Source: Conexibacter sp. (GTDB lineage Bacteria > Actinomycetota > Thermoleophilia > Solirubrobacterales > Solirubrobacteraceae). Taken from it: a DNA stretch of 6,114 nucleotides. The notes beneath the pieces were generated by a model. That model saw nothing but the letters and a program-made list of their open reading frames with translations. It was not told the origin of the DNA and did no database searches. This document shows positions 1 through 4,858 of the stretch, in pieces. Made by a program: the position numbers and the translations under genes. Every line of letters begins with the position of its first letter. Position 1 is the stretch's first letter. Location: positions 1-6,114 of the forward strand of contig JAOPZP010000108.1 in the NCBI GenBank assembly GCA_025964055.1. Reading direction: 5' to 3'.

Positions 1-674
1 GTCATCGCGTCGACGACCAGCAGGATCGCGTGCGGCTTGACGACCTTGCGGATGTCCTTGAGCTCCTGCATGAGGCGCTCGTCGATGTGCAGGCGGCCCG
101 AGGTGTCGACGATGAGGACGTCCTTGCCCTCGGCCTTCGCGCGGTCCAGCGCCCAGGCGGCGATGTCGACCGGGTCCTTGTCGGTCCCCTGCTCGTAGAC
201 GGCGGCGCCGGCCTGGCCGCCGACCTTGACGAGCTGCTCGACGGCCGCGGGGCGGTAGACGTCGCAGGCCGCGACGGCGACCGAGGAGCCGTTGTTCTCC
301 TTCAGGTAGCGCGCGAGCTTGGCGGTCGCGGTCGTCTTGCCCGAGCCCTGGAGGCCGGCCATGAGGATCACGGTCGGCGGGCGCGGCGAGAAGGTGATGC
401 CGGCCGAGGAGCCGCCCATGAGGGCGGTGAGCTCCTCGTTGACGATCTTGACGACCTGCTGGCCGGGGTTGAGCTGGCCGATGACGCCGGCGCCCAGGCA
501 GCGGTCCTTGACCGTCTGCGTGAACTGCTTGACGACCTTGAAGTTGACGTCGGCCTCCAGCAGCGCGAGACGGATCTCGCGCATGGCCTTGTTGACGTCG
601 TCCTCGGTCAGCGTGCCGCGACCGCGGACGTCCGACAGCGTCTCCTGGAGCTTCTCGGCAAGGGTGTCGAACAC
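1..674 (-). CDS. ffh: Signal recognition particle GTPase Ffh (SRP54), N-terminal part, cut by window edge
   Basis: Ffh binds SRP RNA and signal sequences of nascent membrane proteins and, with FtsY, delivers ribosomes to the cytoplasmic membrane. About 224 codons are visible: the N domain (about residues 1-95) and most of the GTPase G domain. Visible motifs are the P-loop GLQGSGKTT (107-115), CDVYRPAAVEQL with D138 and R141, and DTSGRLHIDE (G3, D190-G193). The frame reaches the window edge at VVDAMT. The rest of the G domain (TKLD) and the Met-rich M domain lie beyond position 1; family members are usually about 450 residues or longer. I chose the GTG at 672-674 because it gives the standard opening M-F-D-T-L. 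A GAAGG sits 4 nt upstream (679-683), a short spacing. The gene lies 53 bp downstream of the methyltransferase stop on the same strand, probably as the last visible gene of the ftsY operon. Identification is near certain. Confidence 0.97.
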   Translation of the reverse strand, partial: MFDTLAEKLQETLSDVRGRGTLTEDDVNKAMREIRLALLEADVNFKVVKQFTQTVKDRCLGAGVIGQLNPGQQVVKIVNEELTALMGGSSAGITFSPRPPTVILMAGLQGSGKTTATAKLARYLKENNGSSVAVAACDVYRPAAVEQLVKVGGQAGAAVYEQGTDKDPVDIAAWALDRAKAEGKDVLIVDTSGRLHIDERLMQELKDIRKVVKPHAILLVVDAM

Positions 675-683
675 GTTGCCTTC

Positions 684-689
684 AGTGTA
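684..689 (-). promoter_or_regulatory. Candidate -10 hexamer (TACACT) just upstream of ffh
   Basis: TACACT on the minus strand fits the TANNNT -10 pattern and ends 9 nt before the ffh GTG. Transcription would then start 2-3 nt before the start codon, giving a near-leaderless message. The -35 position (TCGCTG, 17 nt further upstream) matches the consensus poorly. The weak GAAGG at 679-683 would not be transcribed from this site, so the two readings compete: operon read-through with a Shine-Dalgarno, or an internal near-leaderless promoter. Confidence 0.25.
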
Positions 690-727
690 CGGCGCGCTCA
701 GCCGCCCAGCGACGCCTGCGGGGCCCC

Positions 728-1360
728 TCAGGCCCGGCGGATCAGCGTCAGCCCGTCGCGCACCGTCAGCTGGGTGGCGACCACGCGCTCGTCGGTCGCC
801 CACGCGCGGTTGAGCGCGGCGATGGTCCGGTCGGCGTCGGTGCGCGGGTCGAGCACGTTGCCGTCGCGCAGCGTGTTGTCGGCCACGATGAGGCCGTGGG
901 GCGCGAGCTTGGCCAGCGCCGCCTCGTAGTAGTCGGGGTAGCCGACCTTGTCGGCGTCGATGAAGACGAGGTCGTAGGGGCCGTCGAGCCGCTCCAGCGA
1001 CTCGAGCGCCGGCCCGCGGACGAGCTCGATGCGGTCGCCGACGGGCGAGGCGTCGAACTGGCGCTGGGCGAAGTCGGCGTGTCCCTCGTCGAGCTCGAGG
1101 GTCACGACGCGCCCGCCCGGCGGCAGTCCCTGCGCCATGGCCAGGGCGCTGTAGCCGGCGTAGGTGCCGACCTCGACCACCAGCCGCGCCTGCGTCACGG
1201 CGACGAGCGTCTGCAGCAGCCGGCCGACCACCGGCCCGCTGAGCATCGAGGCGTAGGGCAGGTCGGCGACCGCCTCGGCGTGCACGCGATCCAGCCACCC
1301 CGGCGGCGGCGTGGTGTGCTCGGTCGCGTAGGCGTCGACGTCAGGCCGGACGAGGTCCAT
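728..1360 (-). CDS. Class I SAM-dependent O-methyltransferase (catechol / caffeoyl-CoA OMT-like)
   Basis: This is a soluble methyltransferase of 210 residues, a normal length for the family, predicted to move a methyl group from S-adenosylmethionine to a hydroxyl, usually of a catechol-like substrate, with a divalent metal. The SAM loop is E-V-G-T-Y-A-G-Y-S-A-L-A (63-73), and E89 in TLELD is the likely ribose-binding acid. The metal and catalytic set is complete: D135 and K138 in FIDADK, then D161-N162 in VADNTL, with the same spacings as the Asp/Lys and Asp-Asn set of catechol O-methyltransferases. The opening MDLVRPDVDAYATEHTTPPP is typical for bacterial members. The ATG at 1358-1360 has GAGG at 1371-1374 (10-nt spacing) and lies inside the end of the SPFH gene (20-bp overlap), which suggests translational coupling. 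The substrate cannot be told from sequence. The family is confident; the link to its membrane-targeting neighbours is unexplained. Confidence 0.93.
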   Translation of the reverse strand: MDLVRPDVDAYATEHTTPPPGWLDRVHAEAVADLPYASMLSGPVVGRLLQTLVAVTQARLVVEVGTYAGYSALAMAQGLPPGGRVVTLELDEGHADFAQRQFDASPVGDRIELVRGPALESLERLDGPYDLVFIDADKVGYPDYYEAALAKLAPHGLIVADNTLRDGNVLDPRTDADRTIAALNRAWATDERVVATQLTVRDGLTLIRRA

Positions 1361-2297
1361 CGTCGAGCTGCCTCGGGGTCGTGGGTGGAGCGGGCGGGGC
1401 CGGCGGCGGCGCGGCGGGCGCGGCGTCGCCGCCCGGGTCGCCGAACGCGCCGGAGATGTTGTTCAGCGCCCGGGTGAACTCCGACGGGATGACCCACACC
1501 TTGTTGGCGTCGCCCTGGGCGATCTTCGGGAGCATCTGCAGGTACTGGTAGCTGAGGAGCTTGGGGTCGGGGTCGCCCTTGTGGATCGCCTCGAAGACCG
1601 TCCCGATCGCCTGCGCTTCGCCCTCGGCCCGCAGGATCGCGGCCGACTTGGCGCCCTCGGCGCGCAGGACCGCCGACTGCTTCTCGCCCTCGGCATTCAG
1701 GATCTGCGCCTGCTTGGAGCCCTCGGCGGTGAGGATCGCTGCGCGCCGGTCGCGCTCGGCGCGCATCTGCTTCTCCATCGCCTCCTGGATGCCGGCCGGC
1801 GGGTCGACGGCCTTCAGCTCCACGCGGTTGATCCGGATGCCCCAGCGGCCGGTCGCCTCGTCCAGGACGATGCGCAGCTGCGTGTTGATCTGGTCGCGGC
1901 TGGTGAGGGCCTGCTCCAGCGTCAACCCGCCGATGACGTTGCGCAGCGTGGTGACCGTGAGCTGCTCGATCGCCTGCAGCGGGTTGGCGACCTCGTAGGA
2001 CGCGCTCTTGGGATCGGTGATCGTGAAGTACAGCACCGTGTCGATGTTCACCGTGACGTTGTCCTCGGTGATCACGCCGTTGGGCGGGAACCCGACGACC
2101 TGCTCGCGGAGGTCGATCAGCGGCTTAACGCGGTCGATGAACGGCAGGACGATCGTCAGGCCGGGCTGCAGCGTGCGGCTGTAGCGGCCGAGGCGCTCGA
2201 CGACGCCGGCACGGGCCTGCGGGATGATCCGGATGGTCTGCGACGCGACGAACAGCGCGAAGAGCAGGACGACGACCAGGGCGATCAGGGCGACCAC
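1341..2297 (-). CDS. SPFH-domain membrane protein, stomatin/prohibitin family (QmcA-like)
   Basis: This 318-residue protein is likely anchored in the cytoplasmic membrane and should oligomerise into a scaffold. Bacterial relatives are linked to membrane microdomains and quality control of membrane proteins. In order: one N-terminal membrane helix (about 2-18), a PQARAGVVERLGRYSRTLQPG segment starting the SPFH domain (about 26-46), the conserved core VIGGLTLEQALTSRDQIN (121-138) and WGIRINRVELK (152-162), then a charged helix with four 11-residue AEG repeats (191-232). The block LLSYQYLQMLPKIA (247-260) is stomatin-typical, and a Pro/Ala-rich tail (291-318) is probably disordered. The start is a GTG (2295-2297) supported by the best ribosome site in the window. 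It lies 30 bp after the NfeD gene, the classic partner of SPFH proteins, and its end overlaps the methyltransferase start. Family assignment is confident; the precise role is inferred. Confidence 0.95.
   Translation of the reverse strand: MVALIALVVVLLFALFVASQTIRIIPQARAGVVERLGRYSRTLQPGLTIVLPFIDRVKPLIDLREQVVGFPPNGVITEDNVTVNIDTVLYFTITDPKSASYEVANPLQAIEQLTVTTLRNVIGGLTLEQALTSRDQINTQLRIVLDEATGRWGIRINRVELKAVDPPAGIQEAMEKQMRAERDRRAAILTAEGSKQAQILNAEGEKQSAVLRAEGAKSAAILRAEGEAQAIGTVFEAIHKGDPDPKLLSYQYLQMLPKIAQGDANKVWVIPSEFTRALNNISGAFGDPGGDAAPAAPPPAPPAPPTTPRQLDDGPRPA
1602..1727 (-). repeat. Four 11-residue (33-bp) AEG coiled-coil repeats inside the SPFH gene
   Basis: Ala-Glu-Gly recurs at residues 191, 202, 213 and 224, exactly every 11 residues, in units such as AEGSKQAQILN and AEGEKQSAVLR. 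The DNA shows the same 33-bp period (complement of CCCTCGGC). An 11-residue period suits a straight or slightly right-handed helical coil. Such repeats are normal in stomatin and flotillin relatives and probably drive assembly into a ring or cage. Confidence 0.85.
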
Positions 2298-2301
2298 GTC
2301 T

Positions 2302-2309
2302 TCACCTCC
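2302..2309 (-). promoter_or_regulatory. Strong Shine-Dalgarno (GGAGGTGA) fixing the SPFH GTG start
   Basis: GGAGGTGA on the minus strand ends 4 nt before the GTG at 2295-2297 (7 nt counted from GGAGG). It is the longest anti-16S match in front of any gene here and decides for GTG over later candidates. It contrasts with the Shine-Dalgarno-less starts of nfeD and ftsY. Confidence 0.85.
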
Positions 2310-2327
2310 AGGGTTGGCGTTGCGGGT

Positions 2328-2759
2328 TCATGGGGCGACGAGCGCGGTGGCGCCGCGGATCTCGATGACCTGCACCTTGGTGCCTTGCGCGATGACCAGG
2401 TCGTCGTCGAAGGCGCGAGCGGTCCAGACCTCGCCGTCGAGGCGCACCGACCCGACGTTCTCGTCGTTGGCGATGCGCTCGAGCACGATGGCGGGCCGGC
2501 CGACCAGCGCGGCCGTGCCGGTGCGGATCTGCGGCGGGACGTGCATGTGGCGCCGGGCGATCGGCCGCAGGACGCCGAAGCTGGCCATCGTCACGACCGC
2601 GAAGGTGAGGAGCTGGACCACGTCGCCGCCGCCGGCCAACGAGGCCAGCATCGCGGCGAACGCCCCGACGGCGAACGGCGCCAGGAAGAAGCCCGCGGTG
2701 AGGATCTCCCCCACGGAGGCGAAGACTCCCGCAATCAGCCACACCACCCAGGGGTCCAT
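2328..2759 (-). CDS. Short NfeD-like membrane protein (partner of the SPFH protein)
   Basis: This is a membrane protein of 143 residues. The N-terminal half is hydrophobic with about two or three membrane segments (roughly 4-20, 24-43 and 48-65), including the family-typical opening WVVWLIAGVFASVGEILTAG. After a basic stretch (RPIARRHMH, 65-73), the C-terminal half (about 80-143) has the pattern of a small beta-barrel OB-fold: TGTAALVGRPAIV, VGSVRLDGEVWTA, GTKVQVIEI, ATALVAP. It is the short type without the serine-protease domain. NfeD proteins are regularly encoded beside SPFH proteins (for example ybbJ with qmcA in E. coli) and are thought to act with them in membrane organisation. I chose the ATG at 2757-2759. 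An upstream ATG at 2825 would overlap ftsY and adds a basic segment unlike the family. No Shine-Dalgarno is visible; a GC hairpin abuts the start. It is 28 bp after ftsY and 30 bp before the SPFH gene. Confidence 0.92.
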   Translation of the reverse strand: MDPWVVWLIAGVFASVGEILTAGFFLAPFAVGAFAAMLASLAGGGDVVQLLTFAVVTMASFGVLRPIARRHMHVPPQIRTGTAALVGRPAIVLERIANDENVGSVRLDGEVWTARAFDDDLVIAQGTKVQVIEIRGATALVAP

Positions 2760-2760
2760 T

Positions 2761-2781
2761 CGGGGCGACTGTACCGCCCCG
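2761..2781 (-). promoter_or_regulatory. GC hairpin directly before the nfeD start codon
   Basis: CGGGGCG (2761-2767) and CGCCCCG (2775-2781) form a perfect 7-bp stem with a 7-nt loop. In the minus-strand transcript it lies 7 nt after the ftsY stop codon and ends 1 nt before the nfeD ATG, where a ribosome site would normally be. No U-tract follows, so it is not a textbook terminator. It could damp nfeD translation, cause partial termination after ftsY, or stabilise the 3' end of ftsY RNA. Confidence 0.5.
2768..2773 (-). promoter_or_regulatory. Candidate -10 hexamer (TACAGT) upstream of nfeD
   Basis: TACAGT (TANNNT pattern) ends 8 nt before the nfeD ATG, placing a start site 1-2 nt before the codon. 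It sits in the loop of the hairpin at 2761-2781. A transcript begun here would carry only the very end of the hairpin and escape its effect. No convincing -35 box is visible. Confidence 0.25.
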
Positions 2782-2787
2782 GCACGC

Positions 2788-3789
2788 TCAGCTCGCCACC
2801 AGCGCCCGCGCGAAATCATCCGCATCGAACGGGCGCAGGTCCTCCAGCGCCTCGCCGATGCCGATCAGCTTGACCGGGATGTTCAGCTCGCCGGCGATCG
2901 CGAGGGCGATGCCGCCCTTGGCGGTGCCGTCGAGCTTGGTGAGCACGATGCCGTCGACCGGCACCGCCTCGGAGAACAGCTTGGCCTGCCGGACGCCGTT
3001 CTGGCCGGTGGTCGAGTCGATCGTCAGCAGCGTCTCGTGCGGCGCGTCGGGCATCTGCTTGGCGATGACGCGGCGGATCTTCGTCAGCTCGGCCATCAGC
3101 TCGTCCTGGTTGTGCAGGCGCCCGGCGGTGTCGATGATCACGACGTCGACTCCGCGCTCGCGCCCCTGCTTGACGGCGTCGAACGCGACGGCGCCGGGGT
3201 CAGACCCCTCGGGGCCGGTGACGATGTCGACATCGGCGCGGCGCGCCCACTCGGTGAGTTGCTCGACCGCGGCGGCGCGGAACGTGTCGGCCGCGCCGAG
3301 CAGGACGGTCTTGCCGAGCTCCTGGCGCAGGTGCCAGGCGAGCTTGCCGATGGTGGTGGTCTTGCCGGTGCCGTTGACCCCGACGGCCATGATGACCGTC
3401 GGCTCGTGGCGCAGGTCGATGGTGTCGGTGCCGGTCCTGGCGATGTCGGCCAGCAGCTCGACGAGGCGCTCCTGCAGCGCGGGGCCGCCCTCGACCTGAC
3501 CGGAGGTCGCCTCCTGCTCGAGCTGGCCGACGACGCCCGCGGTCGTGCGCGCGCCGACGTCGGCCATGATGAGCGCCTCCTCGAGGCGCTCCCAGGTCTC
3601 CTCGTCGAGCGTGTCGAACAGCGTCGCCTGGATCTCGGAGGTCAGCGCCTCGCGGGTCTTGGACAGGTTCTCGCGCAGGCGCCGGAAGAACCCGCCGCGG
3701 CGCGGCGAGTCGTCACCGGCCTCGTCGGCGGTCGCGATGGAGCCGGCGTCGTCGCCGGTCAGGAAGAGGTCGCGCCAGTCACGGGCCAT
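2788..3789 (-). CDS. ftsY: SRP receptor GTPase FtsY
   Basis: FtsY is the membrane-associated receptor for the Ffh-RNA particle; the two GTPases pair and activate each other as the ribosome is handed to the Sec translocon. The protein has 333 residues. A short acidic A region (1-30) leads into a basic amphipathic helix, GGFFRRLRENLSKTREAL (32-49), the likely membrane-targeting sequence; no membrane helix is seen. N domain is about 36-125. The G domain carries the P-loop GVNGTGKTT (137-145), DTFRAAAVEQL (168-178), DTAGR (220-224), TKLD (284-287) and the closing GIGE...DLRPF (310-321). All GTPase motifs are intact and no M domain is present, which separates it from Ffh. The ATG at 3787-3789 has no Shine-Dalgarno. 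It heads the cluster ftsY-nfeD-SPFH-OMT-ffh and lies head-to-head with the GNAT gene. smc, its usual upstream neighbour, lies about 1.07 kb away. Confidence 0.97.
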   Translation of the reverse strand: MARDWRDLFLTGDDAGSIATADEAGDDSPRRGGFFRRLRENLSKTREALTSEIQATLFDTLDEETWERLEEALIMADVGARTTAGVVGQLEQEATSGQVEGGPALQERLVELLADIARTGTDTIDLRHEPTVIMAVGVNGTGKTTTIGKLAWHLRQELGKTVLLGAADTFRAAAVEQLTEWARRADVDIVTGPEGSDPGAVAFDAVKQGRERGVDVVIIDTAGRLHNQDELMAELTKIRRVIAKQMPDAPHETLLTIDSTTGQNGVRQAKLFSEAVPVDGIVLTKLDGTAKGGIALAIAGELNIPVKLIGIGEALEDLRPFDADDFARALVAS

Positions 3790-3797
3790 GGCGCGCG

Positions 3798-3803
3798 AAG
3801 ATA
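3798..3803 (-). promoter_or_regulatory. Candidate -10 hexamer (TATCTT) for the ftsY cluster
   Basis: TATCTT ends 8 nt before the ftsY ATG and lies in the 19-bp space between the divergent ftsY and GNAT starts. It matches TATAAT at four of six positions. A start site about 7 nt downstream would give a near-leaderless ftsY message, which fits the lack of a Shine-Dalgarno. The best -35 candidate (TTTCGA, 3819-3824, 15-nt spacer) is weak and lies inside the GNAT coding region. Confidence 0.35.
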
Positions 3804-3808
3804 GCGGG

Positions 3809-4267
3809 GTGCTGCGCGTCGAAACCGTCCCGTCCGATCAGTCGCCCGCCACCGACCTCGTCGACGCGATGGTCGCGGAGGTCTCCGAGATGTACGGGCC
3901 GATCGACGTGCCGGGAGCGCCGACGGCGACGCCGGCGGACCTGGGACCGCCCGGAGGGGCGTTCGTGGTGGTGTTCGACGGCGAGGGTCGCGCCGTCGCC
4001 GGCGGCGGGCTCAAGCGCCTAGACGACGAGGCGTGCGAGATCAAGCGCATGTACGTGGTGCCGGACGCGCGCGGGCGCGGGCTCGCGAAGGTGCTGCTGG
4101 AGGGCCTGGAGGACGAGGCCCGCCGGCTCGGCTACCGGATCGCGCGGCTGGACACCGGCGCACAGCAGCCGGCGGCGCAGGCGATGTACGAGCGCGCCGG
4201 GTACGAGCCGATCGGCAACTTCAACGCGAACCCGTTCGCGAGCTTCTGGGGCGAGAAGGCGCTGTAG
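3809..4267 (+). CDS. GNAT-family N-acetyltransferase
   Basis: This 152-residue protein has a single GNAT domain and should transfer an acetyl (or acyl) group from CoA to an amine; the substrate is unknown. A first strand LRVETV (2-7) leads into a helix (16-29). FVVVFDGEGRAVAGGGLKRLDD (52-73) forms the central strands. Motif A, EIKRMYVVPDARGRGLAKVLL (77-97), contains the pyrophosphate loop R88-x-x-G91-x-A93. Motif B is AMYERAGYEPIGNF (125-138). Length and ending (FWGEKAL) look complete. The GTG at 3809 puts the start just before the first strand and avoids overlapping ftsY; a GAAG lies 8 nt upstream. An in-frame ATG at 3788 would add seven residues and share its bases with the ftsY start codon. 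This is the only confident plus-strand gene. It sits between smc and ftsY and looks like an insertion into that pair. Confidence 0.9.
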   Translation: MLRVETVPSDQSPATDLVDAMVAEVSEMYGPIDVPGAPTATPADLGPPGGAFVVVFDGEGRAVAGGGLKRLDDEACEIKRMYVVPDARGRGLAKVLLEGLEDEARRLGYRIARLDTGAQQPAAQAMYERAGYEPIGNFNANPFASFWGEKAL

Positions 4268-4276
4268 CGCGCGAGC

Positions 4277-4510
4277 GTGGGGGCGCCATCGTTGTCCTAC
4301 AGGAGCGCCGGACAGGGCAAGTACACCAACCTGCGGGTGACGGTCCGGCGTTCCGGGCGGACGTTGCTCTGACGCCGAGCGTCAAGGACTGCCGCACGCC
4401 GTACCGGCTGGGCCAGGCCAGCGACGCCGACGCGTTCGTCGCCGGAGAGCAGGCGGCCGGGAAGCTGACCGGCGACCCGCAGCTGCCCAGCGGCGCGGCG
4501 TTCGTCCGGG
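4277..4510 (+). pseudogene. Possible frameshifted remnant of a protein gene downstream of GNAT
   Basis: One plus frame from a GTG at 4277 reads a protein-like strand pattern, LSYRSAGQGKYTNLRVTVRR, then SGRTLL, and stops at a TGA (4370-4372). Shifting frame near 4360-4372 continues with ADVALTPSVKDCRTPYRLGQ and then a plausible Asp/Ala/Gly-rich stretch to about 4510. The alternating hydrophobic 'YTNLRVTVRRSGRTLL' followed by a Cys-containing 'DCRTPY' resembles secreted beta-rich proteins I associate with this bacterial group. That is memory and not a search result. There is no signal peptide or complete domain, so it is at best a fragment. GC-rich random sequence could mimic it. Confidence 0.28.
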
Positions 4511-4513
4511 AGG

Positions 4514-4560
4514 GGGTGGGCCTGGGTGCGGACGTCTGGCGTCCGCCGACAGGCCCACCC
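4514..4560. repeat. 47-nt perfect-armed hairpin, copy 1 of a tandem pair
   Basis: The outer stem is 11 perfect pairs (GGGTGGGCCTG, 4514-4524, with CAGGCCCACCC, 4550-4560). A symmetrical 3x3 internal loop (GGT/CGA) follows, then an inner stem of 7 perfect pairs (GCGGACG/CGTCCGC) closing a 5-nt loop (TCTGG). In total 18 of 21 possible pairs form. No T-run or A-run flanks it, so it is not a standard U-tailed terminator on either strand. It could be a GC-only terminator for the convergent genes, a structured RNA, or a repetitive palindromic element. Confidence 0.8.
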
Positions 4561-4584
4561 GTTGGCGAGCATCGTGGCCGCTGG

Positions 4585-4631
4585 GGATGGGCCCGTTTGG
4601 CCCGGCGAGACCGCGCCGAAGAGGCCCACCC
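4585..4631. repeat. 47-nt hairpin, copy 2 of the tandem pair
   Basis: This copy starts 71 bp after copy 1 and has the same length. Outer arms GGATGGGCC (4585-4593) and GGCCCACCC (4623-4631) pair at 8 of 9 positions and nearly repeat copy 1. The inner stem (4599-4605 with 4611-4617) has 6 of 7 pairs around a 5-nt loop (CGAGA). Its bases differ from copy 1 although the stem position is the same. TTT/GAA at 4596-4598/4618-4620 adds two A-T pairs and a G-T pair where copy 1 has an internal loop. AGGCCCACCCG is an exact direct repeat between the copies (4551-4561 and 4622-4632). Confidence 0.7.
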
Positions 4632-4858
4632 GCCCGAGGGAGCCGAGCCGTGTTGCGGCGGCACGGACCTCTCGGGACGGGCCGTTTCGCCTGACCCGCG
4701 TATATCCCGGGCAGGACGACACGGATCCTCGGAACGCCCGCGGACGACCGGCGGCGCCCGCGGCGCCCATACGGTCGCTCTCGTCAGTGCCGACGGACCA
4801 CGCTTCGTGCCGCGACCGCGTCCGAGCGGAGCGCCAGCCGCGCCGGCGCCCTCCAGCC

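Larger units (their letters stand above)
4268..4858. other. 591-bp gap between convergent GNAT and smc genes, no confident gene
   Basis: I see no intact gene here. Open frames on both strands read as low-complexity Arg/Pro/Gly-rich translations without a recognisable domain. Contents are a possible decayed gene fragment right after GNAT (4277-4510), twin 47-nt hairpins (4514-4560 and 4585-4631), the only TATAT spot (4701-4705), and a tandem GCGGCGCCC duplication (4751-4768). Both flanking genes end into this gap, so any transcription terminators for GNAT (plus) and smc (minus) should lie here. I looked for features of RNase P RNA, tmRNA and SRP RNA and found none. Confidence 0.7.

Noticed and set aside
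30..929. Long plus-strand open frame opposite ffh and the methyltransferase
   Set aside because: It is the antisense shadow of two clear minus-strand genes in GC-rich DNA; its translation is low-complexity Asp/Leu/Val/Arg sequence without a domain.
1581..3804. Long plus-strand open frames opposite the SPFH, nfeD and ftsY genes
   Set aside because: These are antisense shadows created by high GC at third positions; the opposite strand carries complete conserved families over the same bases.
4370..4384. Small TGACG/CGTCA hairpin after the GNAT gene
   Set aside because: Only 5 pairs and no U-tract; such stems are expected by chance at this base composition.
4514..4560. Intrinsic (U-tailed) terminator for GNAT or smc
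   Set aside because: The stem is strong, but neither strand has a T-run after it, and it lies about 250 bp past the GNAT stop and about 300 bp past the smc stop. It could still terminate without a U-tail, so it is listed as a repeat.
4514..4632. CRISPR array from the spaced AGGCCCACCCG repeats
   Set aside because: Only two direct copies of 11 bp and one inverted copy; no array, leader or cas genes.
4701..4706. TATATC as a promoter -10 box in the gap
   Set aside because: It is the only AT-rich spot there, but no -35 box at proper spacing and no gene starts downstream on either strand.
4751..4768. Tandem GCGGCGCCC duplication
   Set aside because: Only two 9-bp copies in GC-rich DNA; easily chance or slippage, with no sign of function.
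4297..4770. 157-codon minus-strand open frame in the smc-GNAT gap
   Set aside because: The translation is Arg/Gly/Pro-rich with no recognisable motif, lacks a ribosome site that I can see, and runs through both hairpins.
4268..4858. A known structural RNA (SRP RNA, RNase P RNA, tmRNA) in the gap
   Set aside because: I found none of the conserved landmarks, such as the SRP tetraloop region GGAAG-AGCAGC, the RNase P GAGGAAAGTCC block or the tmRNA tag and tRNA-like ends.
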